Shown piece after piece: positions 46,121 to 56,864 of a DNA stretch of 64,000 nucleotides; position 1 is the stretch's first letter, and every line of letters starts with the position of its first letter. The notes beneath the pieces are model-generated. The model saw only the letters and a list, made by a program, of their open reading frames with translations, was not told where the DNA came from and did no database searches. Origin of the DNA: Typha latifolia (taxonomy: Eukaryota > Streptophyta > Magnoliopsida > Poales > Typhaceae); the NCBI GenBank assembly GCA_019914945.1, contig CM034112.1, forward strand, positions 7,014,001 through 7,078,000, given 5' to 3'. The position numbers and the translations under genes were made by a program.

Positions 46121-47016
46121 GCATATCAGCGACCATAATCATTAATCCATGCACCCTTAACCCTGACGCGTACTCGAGTACCCACATGTTTTTCTATTAA
46201 CTTTTCTATTAATGAGATTTATGCATTTCCTTCTATATGATAGATCATGTGCATATATCCAGTACTATAATAGATCATGCAACTTAGAAATTTAGGTGGT
46301 AAGGAAGTCAAGAGGAAAATAATGCAATATAGTCTCCAACCATATATCTAACACATGCATATCTCTGCTAGTCTATGACATGCATACTCATATCTCAACA
46401 TAAAGTCATAACAGTATAATCATCTCCAATCATCTTTATATGTCATCAGCATACTCATATCCTAGATCAGCCTAATCAAATGCAAGATAAAAAATGCTGA
46501 ACTGAAATCATCTCTATATAAGGTCATATAATCATGCTGAAGGCTAAAACATGCATATACATAATTATATAATATATCCTAATTTGAGAAAGACGTCTAG
46601 GGGATAAGATTACTCATAGTCCGATCAGAAGACACAAACCACGTATCTCTCACATCCATTAATCAAACGTCAACTCATCGACAAGGTCCACAGGGTTTCA
46701 CAAAAGGGGGTTCGAGATATGAAAATATTTAAATAGCAAGAAGTTAGATGTTCATTTAACTAAAATCTATTCATATAAAATATGATGATTTATTAGGTTT
46801 TACAATTTCTACTTATCTTTATAACTAGCTAGATTATTAATTATAAATATCAATATAAATATAAATAAAAACCTAATTATAATTAAATTGTAGTTCTCAC
46901 TCTATCTTGATTCATTAGGGGCTATGTAGTCATTACTTTATAAAATAATAAATAAATAAGCCTACTATTTTATTTGTTACAAAATAATAATATAGAATAA
47001 AATTACAATTACTTAT
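46117..47016 (-). mobile_element. fragment of the large TGTAAC LTR family
   Basis: Matches about 11800-12660 of copy 2 in the same orientation (GCAATATAGTCTCC; TTTGAGAAAGRCGTCTAGGGG; TTATAACTAGCTAGATT). Both LTR ends are lost. It is joined on the left to Gypsy pol and on the right to the LTR of element B. Confidence 0.75.
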
Positions 47017-47831
47017 TGCATTAGGTGTTTATTTTTATTAAAATAAAATTCCTATAGGTCGCATTTGAACACAGGAGTGGTCGCGTTCAAATGCCCTTTT
47101 GAACACCTGCATCAGGTTCGCAAATACAGAGAACGCATATTGTGCGTTCGAACGCGATCAGGTGAGTTCTAACGCCCGCATTCGAACATCTAGAGATGGA
47201 CCTTTTCGAGTGCGTTCGAACGCGATCGAGCGCGTTCGAACGTGATCGACGGGAATCCTCTAGAATTAGGGTTTCATATTGTTTTATGACTTGTTAGCTA
47301 GCCTCTATAAATATGTGGATGACAATCACCTTCGTTATGCGATTGGATTATTGATTTCTTGCCTCCTATCTTCTCTCTAGACTTCTCCCTCCTCCATCTT
47401 CACCATCCTTCCACCTTTATAGTTGGCAAGGTTTCTTCTAACTTCTAATCTCCCTCGACTGTCGAGCCACCCCTCTTCTTTGGGATCTTGACTACTTTGT
47501 TCCCTTCGTCTACCTCTCTTAATCACATCCACCATCCACCCTCATCTCCATACCCATCCATAACCCTAACATCTACTCCACCCATCACCACCACCATCAC
47601 CCACGTTATTTTGTGTTTTCGTCTCTTCTACAGTTTGAATCTGCAAAGGGCATAAATACGAAAGTTGTATATCAGGAAGTTAAGGACCTAACGCAATTAG
47701 TTTCATAATTTTCTGACTATTGGAGAGTATCTGAAAAATATTTTCCCACAGCTGCGCGGACTGATTCCTGTAATACATTCAGATCTTGAAGGAATCGTAG
47801 CATAGCCTATCTTGGGTTCCAGATCTTATCA
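47017..47831 (+). repeat. element B 5' LTR
   Basis: TGCATTAGGTG to AGATCTTATCA. It holds a palindrome cluster and CTATAAATA at 47305. A primer-binding site (TGGTATCAGAGT) follows at about 47834. Confidence 0.8.
47060..47315 (+). promoter_or_regulatory. TTCGAA palindrome cluster plus TATA, element B 5' LTR
   Basis: Cores include GTGCGTTCGAACGCG, GAGTGCGTTCGAACGCG and GAGCGCGTTCGAACGTG. The last ends at 47244 and CTATAAATA starts at 47305. Confidence 0.65.
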
Positions 47832-47868
47832 AGTGGTATCAGAGTAGGCGAACCTCAGACCTCCATTA

Positions 47869-48191
47869 ATGGTTGAAATAAGGAAGATGACATCAACAAG
47901 GAGACCTATGGAGAGCACACCGACAAGGGATGACTCAATGCATGACGATCCTAACCGTGAGGCCGATTCCTTTGGAGCGACCACGGCAGGACCGAGTCAA
48001 CCAACGTCCATGGGTTTGAATATGGATGAACTTAGGAGTATGTTCCAAACATTGTTGCATAGAGTTGACAATATGCAAAAGGATCACAAAGAATTCAAGG
48101 AATATGTCGTAAATCGATTGGGTTTGTCATCTCCTCGACGACGAACAGAGTTTCAAGAAGGACCAGCGGTGAGACCTCATCAAATCGATAT
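47869..48191 (+). pseudogene. Gypsy gag start (element B)
   Basis: MVEIRKMTSTRRPMESTP through FQTLLHRVDNMQKDHKEF to EFQEGPAVRPHQID. Close to the start of gag in element C. Homology ends at about 48191, where primer-binding-site and LTR DNA in reverse orientation begins. Confidence 0.85.
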
Positions 48192-48735
48192 GATAGCTTT
48201 GATACTAAATGATAAGCTCTGATACCAAATTGATAGGTTCTTATACCAAAAGATTGGCTATGGAATAATTTCTTAAGATCTGAATTTATTGTAGGAAGCA
48301 GCCCTCGCAATTGTTAGAAAATATTTGTCAAAATATTTCTTAGTAGTCAGAAAATTACGAAACTAACTCGATTAGATCCGTAGCTTCCTGATCTAGAACT
48401 TTCATATTTATGCCCTTCATAGATTCGAATTGTAACTAGGACAAAAATATGAAAGAATGTGGGTGGTGGTGGTGACGGGTGGAATGGATGTTAGGGTTTT
48501 GAATGGGTATGGGGGTGTAGGTAGATTGTGGATGTGATTAAGGGAAGTAGATGAAGGGAACGAAGTGGTCGAGATCCCAAAGAAGAGGGGTGGCTCAACA
48601 GCCGAGGGAGATTAGAAGTTAGGAGAAACCTTGCCAACGGTAGAGGTGGAAGGATGGTGAAGATGGCGGAGGGAGGAGGGAGGAGTCTAGATAGAAGATA
48701 GGAGGCAAGAAATCAATAATCTAATTCCATAATGA
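48192..48735 (-). mobile_element. inverted R-U5 part of a Gypsy LTR with repeated primer-binding-site sequence
   Basis: On the minus strand this runs from TTAGATTATTGATTTCTTGC (about 30 bp after where the TATA would be) through the CT-rich leader to the LTR end, then a primer-binding site. The site region occurs as three diverged tandem copies (48192-48250; one is exact GCTCTGATACCA on the plus strand). U3, palindromes and TATA are absent. Confidence 0.75.
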
Positions 48736-49822
48736 AGTGATGCGGGCACCCGAATGCATCCGTGGTCCAACACAAATTGCCTCGATTCTCCAACTCGGGA
48801 TGGCACTCTGGATCATCCATCACCTCCTGCAATAATCTCAAAATATCTGGGTCAGATGTACATGCATACCTCATCTCATCAAGGAAGGGAAAGGTAGGAG
48901 AAGGATAGACTGCAAGCTCGGCGGAATTGGGTTGGCGCGATAGTGCATCTGTCGCTCTATTTTTCGTTCCCTTCTTGTATTGGATTTCATAATTATACCC
49001 CAACAATTTTGTGACCCATCTCTGCTATGCCGGAGTGTGTATACACTGTCCCATGAAGTATGGAAAACTCCTTTGATCGGCTCGGATAATGAATCGTCTA
49101 TCGATCAAATAAGGCCTCCACTTTGTCACCGCATGCAGAATTGTCAACATCTCTCTCTTATAAGTCGATAATTGCTGAGATTTTTGTGACAAAACCTTAC
49201 TAAGAAAAGCTATGGGACGTCCTCCTTGCATTAGTATAGCTCCTATGCCAACACCCGACGCATCACATTCCATAATGAATTCTTTTGTGAAGTCCGGTAG
49301 CGCTAAAACAGGTGCCATCGTCATTGCTGTTTTCAATTTTTCAAAGGTTGAAGTGGCTTCATCCATCCATCTAAAAGAGTCCTTCTTCAACAAAGAAGTG
49401 AGAGGAGCAGCGATCTTGTCATATCCGGTGAGAAGCATCGATCTCTCAATTCGGTGGTAGTAGTAGCAATAGGCCAAGTGGATGCATGCAAGGTTTTGAG
49501 GATCCGCCGCTACATCATCCGCTGAAATGATGTGGCTTAAATACTCCACTTATGGTACTCCCCTTAGGCACTTGGACTTTTTGATCTTCAATTGGTTTTG
49601 TTTCAACAAATTCAGCACATCCTCCAAATGCCGCCAATGCTCCAATTCAGTTCTGCTATACATCAAAATATTGTAAAAAAAAATACCATGACATACCTTT
49701 GCAATAGAGGATGAAATATATATCATTCATGAGGCCTTGAAAGGTAGTTGGAGCATTGGTGAGACCAAAAGGCATCACTTGCAACTCATAATGACCGTCC
49801 GGAGTCTGAAACGCAGTTTTGT
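48736..49822 (-). pseudogene. Gypsy pol fragment: RT and RNase H (inverted in element B)
   Basis: Minus strand from 49822: [20 protein letters not shown] and [16 protein letters not shown] (RT), a damaged catalytic region, KKDSFRWMDEATSTFEKLKT, IMECDASGVGIGAILMQGG, VTKWRPYLIDRRFIIRADQ, GYNYEIQYKKGTKNRATDAL. Ends in FGCPHHF, fused to LTR R sequence. Confidence 0.85.
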
Positions 49823-51612
49823 GGAATGCGATGCGTCGGATGTTGGCATAGGAGCTGTACTAATGAAGGAGGACGTCCCACAGCTTTTCTTAGTAAGGTT
49901 TTGTCACAAAAATCTCAGCAATTATCGACTTATAAGAGAGAGATATTGGCAATTCTGCATGCGGTGACAAAGTGGAGGCCTTATTTGATCGATAGAGGAT
50001 TCATTATCTGAACCGATCAAAGGAGCTTTCCATGCTTTATGGGACAACGTATACACACTCCGACACAGCAAAGATGGGTCACAAAATTTCTGGGGTATAA
50101 TTATGAAATCCAATACAAGAAGGAAACGAAAAATAGAGCGGCGAATGCACTATCGCGCCAACCCGATACCGCTGAGCTTGCAGCCTATTCTTTTCCTACC
50201 TTTCCCTTCCTTGATGAGATGAGGTAGCATGTACATCTGACCCAGATATTATGAGATTATTGCAGGAGGTGATGGATGATCCGGAGTGCCATCCCGAGTT
50301 GGAGAATCAAGGCGGTTTGCTGCTGGACTGCGGATTCATTCGGGTGCCCACAAATGATAGATTGCGATAGAAATTATTGGAGCACTTCCACCATACTCCA
50401 GAGGCTGGTCATGAGGGTGTCTTGAGGACTTATAGGAGGATATCTTAGAGTTGCACGTGGCCAGGATTGAGGCGGGATGTGAGGAGTTTTGTCCGTGCTT
50501 GCGAAGTCTGTCAAAGGGCTAAGGTAACCATATTGAAATCAGTCGGATTACAACAGCCTTTACCTATACCAAACCGTGTTTGGGAGGACATTTCTATGGA
50601 TTTCATAGAGAGTCTTTCGCTGGTACATGGTTATTCCATTATCTTTGTAGTGGTTGACAGATTGAGAAGTATGCACACTTTTCGGCATTGTCACATCCGT
50701 TTTTAGCCAAGTCAGTGGTTGAAATTTGTGTTAGAGATGTTGCTCGATTATATGGCATGCTATGCACGATTGTCTCGGATCGTGATCGTGTATTTATGAG
50801 CGACTTTTGGACTGAGTTTTTCAGATTATAGGAGACTTTATTGAACTTCGGTTCGGCCTACCATCCACAGACGAACGACCAAACCGAGGTGGTCAATCGA
50901 GGCATTGAGCAGTATTTGAGGTGTTTTGCGGGAGAGATGCTGAGACGATGTTGGAGTTCTTACCATGGGCGGAGTGGTCTTATAACACCGCCTACCATAG
51001 CAGCATTCATGACTCCATTTGTGGTGGTGTATGGACGCACGGCTCCGACGTTTCGCGTTTATAATCCAGTGGCATCATCAGATATGACAGAGGTGGACTT
51101 GTGTTGATGGATAGCACGCCACATTGAGGAGGTTGCGTGCTCATCTTAAACTTGCTCAAAACCGCATGAAGTAAGTTTATGATCGTAGCCATAAGGAGCA
51201 GGAGTTCGACATCGACAGTTGGGTATTTCTGAGGGTGCAACCGTATCGACAGGTGACCTTGCGTCCGATGCGTAACCAAAAGTTAGCACATCGCTACTTT
51301 GGTCCGTTTTGAGTGTTGGGGCGTATTGGTCTGGATACATATCATTTGGAGCTGCCGAAGGGGTCGAGAGTGCATCCTATCTTCCATGTTTAATTGCTGG
51401 ATCGGTTCTACCGGTTGTTGGATCGGTTCTACCGGAGCCATTGGAGGAGATAGAGATCGTAGAGCTAGTTCGTATACTTGCTAGTCGCCGACGATGACAT
51501 GGTACTAGATTGGAGATGGAGATTCTAGTTGAGTGGCTTGGCAAGCCATCTGGTAAGGCGACATGGGAGTTGGAGACTGATATCTTAGAGTGTTTCCCCG
51601 ACTTTACACCTT
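49823..51612 (+). pseudogene. Gypsy pol fragment: RNase H, integrase and chromodomain-like end
   Basis: [55 protein letters not shown], then the integrase (VRACEVCQRAKVTILKSVGL; VWEDISMDFIESLSLVHGYS; QTNDQTEVVNRGIEQYLRCF with frame changes), the C-terminal barrel (FLRVQPYRQVTLRPMRNQKL) and a chromodomain-like end (LVEWLGKPSGKATWELETDI, then LECFPDFTP and a stop). Many stops. The chromodomain suggests a chromovirus. Confidence 0.85.
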
Positions 51613-51889
51613 GAGGTCGCGTTTGAATGCAGGAGGGGTCGTGTTCGAATGCCCTTGTGAACGCCTGCATCAGGTTCGCCAATACAGAGAACGCATATTG
51701 TGTGTTTGAACGCGGCCGGGCGAGTTCGAACGCTCATGTTTGAATGCCTGTATCACGTTCGCACATCTAGAGATGGAGCTTTTTTAGTGCGTTTGACCGC
51801 GATCGGCGCGTTCGAACGCGATTGACGGGAATCCTCTAGAATTAGGGTTTCATATTGTTTTAGGACTTGTTGGGTAGCCTCTATAAATA
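51613..51889 (+). promoter_or_regulatory. TTCGAA palindrome cluster plus TATA, element B 3' LTR
   Basis: Cores from GCGTTTGAATGCAGG to GGCGCGTTCGAACGCG (51808-51820), with TATA 61 bp further on. Confidence 0.65.
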
Positions 51890-52402
51890 TGTGGATAGCA
51901 GCCAACTTTAGTATGCGATTGGATTATTTATTTCTTGCCTCTCATCTTCTCTCTAGACTTCTCCCTCCTCCCTCTTCACTATCCTTCCACTCTATAGTTG
52001 GCAAAGTTTCTTCTAACTTCTAATCTCCCTTGACTATCGAGTCACCCCTCTTCTTTGGGATCTCAACCACTTCATTCCCTTCATCTACTTCCCTTAATCA
52101 CATCCACCATCCACCATCATCTCCATACCTATCCATAACCCTAACATCCACTCCACCCGTCACCACCACCATTACCCACGTTATTCAGTATTTTCGTCCC
52201 TGCTACAGTTCGAATCTGCGAAGGGCATAAATATAAAAGTTGTAGATCAGGAAGTTACGGATCTAACCCAATTGGTTTTGTAATTTTATGAGTACTACCG
52301 AATATCTAAAAAATAATTTCCCACCGCTATGCGGACTGATTCCTATAATACATTCAGATCTTGAAGGAATCGAGCGTAGCCTATCTTGGGTTCTAGATCT
52401 TA
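51613..52402 (+). repeat. element B 3' LTR
   Basis: GGTCGCGTTTGAATGCAGG to TAGATCTTATTA. Same palindrome cluster, CTATAAATA at 51881 and CT-rich leader as the 5' LTR. The first 50 bp or so are missing. Confidence 0.8.
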
Positions 52403-52467
52403 TTAGGTGTTGGGCCCCACCTGAGCTAGCTGGCCTGGCCTAGTTGGCCGGGCTGACGGCTGGGGGT
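52403..52467 (-). mobile_element. left piece of a TGTAACAACC LTR interrupted by the 4.4-kb element
   Basis: GC-rich GGCC phrases typical of the start of this LTR family. The right piece is 56865-56963, ending GGTTGTTACA. Together they are the first 160 bp or so of a minus-strand LTR that had landed in a Gypsy RT gene. Confidence 0.5.
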
Positions 52468-52472
52468 GCGTG

Positions 52473-53323
52473 TGATACGATCTCTCCTTTAGGGCTAAAG
52501 ATCGATCTTTTCTAATTCTCAGATCTGGACTAGATCTTGCACGGAAGTTTGAAATAAGATCCCGAAATATTCCGCCGTCGGATCGACGTGAAATTTTGAT
52601 ATGTTTTAGGCCCAGAAAAAGAGCTTTCCAAATAATTAAGTTTCAGGCGAATCGGAGTTGGGGATCTCGAGATATCGTTCGTTTAGTGGACGAACATTAG
52701 GATGCTATGTTTTGGATCCGTGGATGGAGGCACGAGATCCTAGGTAATGGTGGATGGTGGAGGACCGGCATTAATGGGGTGGCACCGGTGAAAAGTGATG
52801 GTGGAAGGGTTGTGGTTGATGGAAGGATTAGGGCAAGTGTTGGATAGATTGGACGAAGGGGGAGAAGAGGGCCACCACTAAGGGACTAGGGTGATTAGCC
52901 GGACGAGGGAGGTTAGAAGCGGCGTCGCCGGGGCTTGAGAAAACGGGAGCGAAGAAGACGAAGGAGGCAAGGAAAAACTCAATCTCAATAATCAATAATC
53001 AATTTGGTTGCCTACCACATCCTTTTGGCTAACCAACAACTCAAATTGACGAAGAAGAGACCGCGTTCGAACGCACCGAGTTCGCTCTTCTGGATTTGCG
53101 AACGCGATGCAGGCGTTCACAGTGCGTTCGAACGCACAGTACATTCTCTTCACCACGTTCACAACCTCGTTCACAAACCGCGTTCAAACTCACTCCACCC
53201 GCGTTCGAACGCGACTTAAAGAAAACTTATTTTAATGGAAATTAAACACTAAAACATGAAATAAAAACACTCCTAAAGTGAATCCATGCTCGAGACGACG
53301 TCGGTGAAGTCCGAATCGTATCA
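52473..53323 (-). repeat. 3' LTR of the 4.4-kb element
   Basis: 851 bp. Lacks about 87 bp of the palindrome cluster and the TATA: ATCATTTTATAGGC of the other LTR reads ATCCTTTTGGC here. Confidence 0.9.
53062..53215 (-). promoter_or_regulatory. TTCGAA palindrome cluster, 3' LTR of the 4.4-kb element (TATA lost)
   Basis: ACCGCGTTCGAACGCACC, GTGCGTTCGAACGCAC and CCGCGTTCGAACGCGAC with half sites AACGCGATGCAGGCGTTC. The TATA present in the partner LTR is destroyed. Confidence 0.6.
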
Positions 53324-54902
53324 ATGCACCACGCTTCTGCAACCTTGTCCTCAAGGTTTGAAGTTTGGAAAGCGATCCATGATATCTGACTCTAGCTCCC
53401 AGGTAGACTCGTCAGTAGATTTGCCCAGCCACTCAATTAGCACTTCAGTCTCTAATCTGATCCCATGGCGTTTTCTCCTGCGGCCTAATACTCGGACCGG
53501 TTCAGTGGGGCCATCCTCCTCCATTAGGGTTAGGCCCGATCTGGGCCTTCAATGTTGATACATGGAAGACCGGATGTATCCTAGTTCCTTCAGGTAGGTC
53601 CAACCGGTAAGCTACTGGACCGATTCGTTGTAGCACTCGGTACGGACCGTAGTACTTGTAACCCAACTTTTGGTTCAAAATTGGTCTCAATGTGGATTGT
53701 CGATACGGTTGAGCTCGAACGAACACGAATTGATCCACCTCAAATTCTCGCTCACGTCGGCCTTTGTCATGAGTTTGCTTCATGCGGTTTTGTGCTGTGG
53801 CTAGGTGAGTCTTGAGCAGCCTCAATGTTTCATCTCGATCAGCAAGCTCCAAGTCAAGCTCGGTCCTATCCGCCTCCGCGAGTCTATCATAGGCACGCAA
53901 GATAGGGGGAGTACGCCCATAAACTGCCTCAAAGGGGGTCATGCCGATGCTAGAGTGATGAGCAGTATTGTATGACCACTCAGCCCATGGAAGGAATTTC
54001 ACCCAATCCCTTGGTCGTTTCGCCACAAAGCATCGCAAATATTGCTCCAGTCCGCGATTCACCACCTCGGTTTGGCCATCCGTCTCGGGGTGATAAGCTG
54101 AACTCAGGTTGATTTGAGTCCCTTGCAATCTGAAGAACTCGGACCAAAACTCACTGATGAAGATGCGATCCCGGTTTGACACGATCGTCCTAGGCATCCC
54201 ATGCAAGCGTGCCACTTCCCGAACAAAAATTTCAGCAACCCTTTTTGCTGAAAACGGGTGAGACAATGTTATGAAATGAGCATATTTGCTCAGTCTATCC
54301 ACCACAACAAACACCACCGATTGTCCCCGAACCTCCGGCAGCCCCTCGATGAAGTCCATGGAGATATCCTCCCAAATACGCTCTGGTATAGGTAGTGGTT
54401 GTAGTAGCCCGCTAGGCTTGAGTGCCTCCGATTTGACTCGTTGGCAGATTTGACATTCACGCACATACTTTTTCACGTCCGTCTTCATTGCTGTCCATAT
54501 ACAGTTTTGGGCCAGCCGCTTGTAGGTACGTAATACCCCTTCATGCCCTGCTATAGGAGTATCATGGAAGTGTGCCATCAATAGTCTCCGTAGCTCTTCG
54601 TTCCGGGGTACCTTGATTCGCCCGCACTCTAGTACTAACCCATCACGCTCCTCGTGCTTGGGGTGGCTTGAGGGGTTCTCTCTCAATTCCTCCATGAGTT
54701 GGACCAGCTCACTATCCTCTGCACTAGCTCTCCGCAGATCTGAGAAGAAAGGAAAGGTGGGCGCCGAGAAAGAAGCGAGCTCCCTTGCGACCCCTTCATT
54801 TGGAAGTTCAAGTAGCGGTTGGCTTCCATCTAGCAGCACTCTCTTGTCATTTCTCCAAAACGTCAATGTGAGGCTTGTAAAATCAAATGTCACGGGCCCC
54901 AA
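53324..54902 (-). CDS. Gypsy integrase with chromodomain-like tail (non-autonomous element)
   Basis: An open frame of 466 codons (54902-53502). It begins with the post-protease segment (MGPVTFDFTSLTLTFWRND), jumps to the region after RNase H (VARELASFSAPTFPFFSDLR), then the integrase zinc head (HFHDTPIAGHEGVLRTYKRL; VRECQICQRVKSEALKPSGL), the catalytic core (ISMDFIEGLPEVRGQ; VVDRLSKYAHFI; SSAYHPETDGQTEVVNRGLE) and the C-terminal barrel (FVFVRAQPYRQSTLRPILNQ; GPYRVLQRIGPVAYRLDLP). A second frame (53480-53350) holds the chromodomain-like end (LIEWLGKSTDESTWELESDI), so the gene is frameshifted or stopped near 53502. RT and RNase H are cleanly absent. Confidence 0.85.
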
Positions 54903-55847
54903 GCTTTGAAGCCATTAGGTACCCAAAATAATATCGGCACCTTGCAAGGCCAACGGATAAATATCCAATGTGAAAGTTTGGCCTTGCACCTTCAATTCTG
55001 CACCTCCGCAAATAGAATCCACTCGCAATGTGGTGCCATCTCTAATCATCACATCGAACCCTTCCATGGGTTCCGACTCGAGCCCAATCTTCCTAAGGAG
55101 CCTCTTGTCAATGAAGTTGTGGGTGGACCCGGTGTCAATCAAGATTCTCACTGTGGTTTTCTTGACTACCCCGTTCACCCGCAAGGTCTTTGGCGCAGCT
55201 GTCCCCGAATAGGCGTGGAGGGAGATTTCGGCTATCATGTCCTCCACGGGTTGCTCCTCAGCTTCTTCTCCTTGATGTCTAGCCACATCTGCACCTTCAG
55301 CTGCAAACTCGTCCTCCGCTTCCTCCAATCCATCAATTAGCATCACCGATGCCATCGGTTTAGCACAGCGATGCCCGGGTACAAACTTCTCATCACAACG
55401 GAAGCTTAGGCCCTTGACTCTTCTTTCTTCTACATGGGCTGGTGTGAGTGCTCGTCCTGGACCTCTAGGTGTATACTTCACATCTTGGGATGGCTTCAAG
55501 GGTGCTCGAGGAGGTACCACTGTAGTAGCAACCCTTGGTACTCCGATAGTATTTCCCGCCGCTATGTTTCGTTGAGCTTGATTGCGGCTTCCTTGGCTTG
55601 TTGAAGAAGGTTTCGGCCACGTCCGTATTTCCCACAGCATCTCCATCATCATTTGATTATTGATGGCCATCTGTCTGGAAAGAGACCCCAACACGGCTTG
55701 AACACTAGGTTCTTCCGTATTCCGATTAGATCGGGCGGTTCCACGGGTGGAAGTCCCCGCAACCGTTTCTCCCTCATCTATTGGGATAATCTCTTCTTCA
55801 TCATCTCGCCGTGCAGCCATGGATCTGGTTGTCGTCATTGGAAGCAC
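54903..55847 (-). CDS. Gypsy gag remnant plus protease (non-autonomous element)
   Basis: 310 open codons from MLPMTTTRSMAARRDDEEEI. A short N-terminal gag (VLGSLSRQMAINNQMMMEML) leads straight into the linker and nucleocapsid finger (VEERRVKGLSFRCDEKFVPG then HRC; the first finger Cys reads S), so the capsid domain is missing. The retropepsin follows (VRILIDTGSTHNFIDKRLLR, site D-T-G) and ends at ADIILGT, where a single TAA separates it from the integrase frame that continues WLQSLGPVTFDF. Apart from that stop, gag-PR-IN is one continuous frame. Confidence 0.88.
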
Positions 55848-55864
55848 TTGTTGGAGGAACGGTG

Positions 55865-55920
55865 GCTCTGATACCAGCTTGATACGATCTCACCTCTGGC
55901 TATGGAGCTCTGATACCAAC
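55865..55920 (-). other. duplicated primer-binding site
   Basis: GGCTCTGATACCAGCTTGATACGATCTC at 55864-55891 and GAGCTCTGATACCAACTTGATACGATCTC from 55905 repeat the initiator-tRNA-Met site plus the first bases of the LTR edge, about 42 bp apart. Only the second adjoins the full LTR (from 55922). Confidence 0.85.
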
Positions 55921-55921
55921 T

Positions 55922-56859
55922 TGATACGATCTCTCCTTTAGGGCTAAAGATCGATCTTTTCTAATTCTCAGATCTGGACTAGATCTTGCACGGAACTTTG
56001 AAATAAGATCCCGAAATATTCTACCGTCGGATCGACGTGAAATTTTGATATGTTTTAGGCCCGGAAAAGAGCTTTCCAACAAATCAAGTTTCAGGGAATC
56101 GGAGTTGGGGATCTCGAGATATCGTTCGTTTAGTGGACGAACGTCACGATGCTCTGTTTTGGATCCGTGGATGGAGGCACGAGATCCTAGGTAATGGTGG
56201 ATGGTGGAGGACCGGCGTTAATGGGGTGGCACCGGTGAAAAGTGATGGTGGAAGGGTTGTGGTTGATGGAAGGATTAGGGTAAGTGTTGGATAGATTGGA
56301 CGAAGGGGGAGAAGAGGGCCACCCCTAAGGGACTAGGGTGATTAGCTGGACGAGGGAGGTTAGAAGCGGCGTCGCCGGGGATTGAGAGAACGGGAGCGAA
56401 GAAGACGAAGGAGGCAAGGCAAAACTCAATCTCAATAATCAATAATCAATTTGGTTGCCTACCACATCATTTTATAGGCTAACCAACAACTCAAATTAAC
56501 CCTAAAAACACAATTTTCGTCGATTGCGTTCGAACTCGCCCGACCGCGTTCGAACGCACCGAGTTCGCTCTTCTGGATTTGCGAACGCGATGCAGGCGTT
56601 TGAACGTACGATCGAACGCGCCTGTCGGTATTTGCGAACGTGATGCAGGCATTCACAGTGCGTTCGAACGCATAGTACATTCTCTTCACCACGTTCACAA
56701 CCCCGTTCACAAACCGCGTTCGAACTCACTCCACCCGCGTTCGAACGCGACTTACAGAAAACTTATTTTAATGGAAACTAAACACTAAAACATGAAATAA
56801 AAACACTCCTAAATTGAATCCATGCTCGAGACGACATCGGTGAAGTCTGAATCGTATCA
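55922..56859 (-). repeat. 5' LTR of the 4.4-kb element
   Basis: 938 bp, TGATACGATC to TCGTATCA. Minus-strand order is palindrome cluster (56759-56526), TATA (CCTATAAAATG, 56477-56468), then leader with TTGATTATTGATTATTGAG. Confidence 0.92.
56470..56759 (-). promoter_or_regulatory. TTCGAA palindrome cluster plus TATA, 5' LTR of the 4.4-kb element
   Basis: At least seven cores (GCGTTCGAACTCG, ACCGCGTTCGAACGCAC, GCGTTTGAACGTACGATCG, CCGCGTTCGAACGCGAC and others). TATA is about 50 bp past the last core on the minus strand. Confidence 0.68.
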
Positions 56860-56864
56860 GCGTG

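Larger units (their letters stand above)
47017..52402 (+). mobile_element. Gypsy element B with inverted interior
   Basis: LTRs of the same type and orientation at 47017-47831 and 51613-52402 enclose gag start (+), an inverted block 48192-49822 and the 3' part of pol (+, to a chromodomain-like end). Reading frames are riddled with stops. No clear target duplication. The 3' LTR lacks its first 50 bp or so. Confidence 0.75.
52473..56859 (-). mobile_element. complete Gypsy element with RT-RNase H deletion
   Basis: 4387 bp. LTRs TGATACGATC...GAATCGTATCA at 52473-53323 (3' LTR) and 55922-56859 (5' LTR), with perfect target duplications GCGTG at 52468-52472 and 56860-56864. Minus-strand order: 5' LTR, primer-binding site, gag remnant plus protease, integrase with chromodomain-like end, 3' LTR. 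The capsid core and RT-RNase H are absent. It is a young-looking, non-autonomous element. Confidence 0.95.

Noticed and set aside
54613..55871. Plus-strand open frames opposite the 4.4-kb element's gag-PR-IN
   Set aside because: They are shadows of the minus-strand coding region, which has clear protease and integrase motifs.
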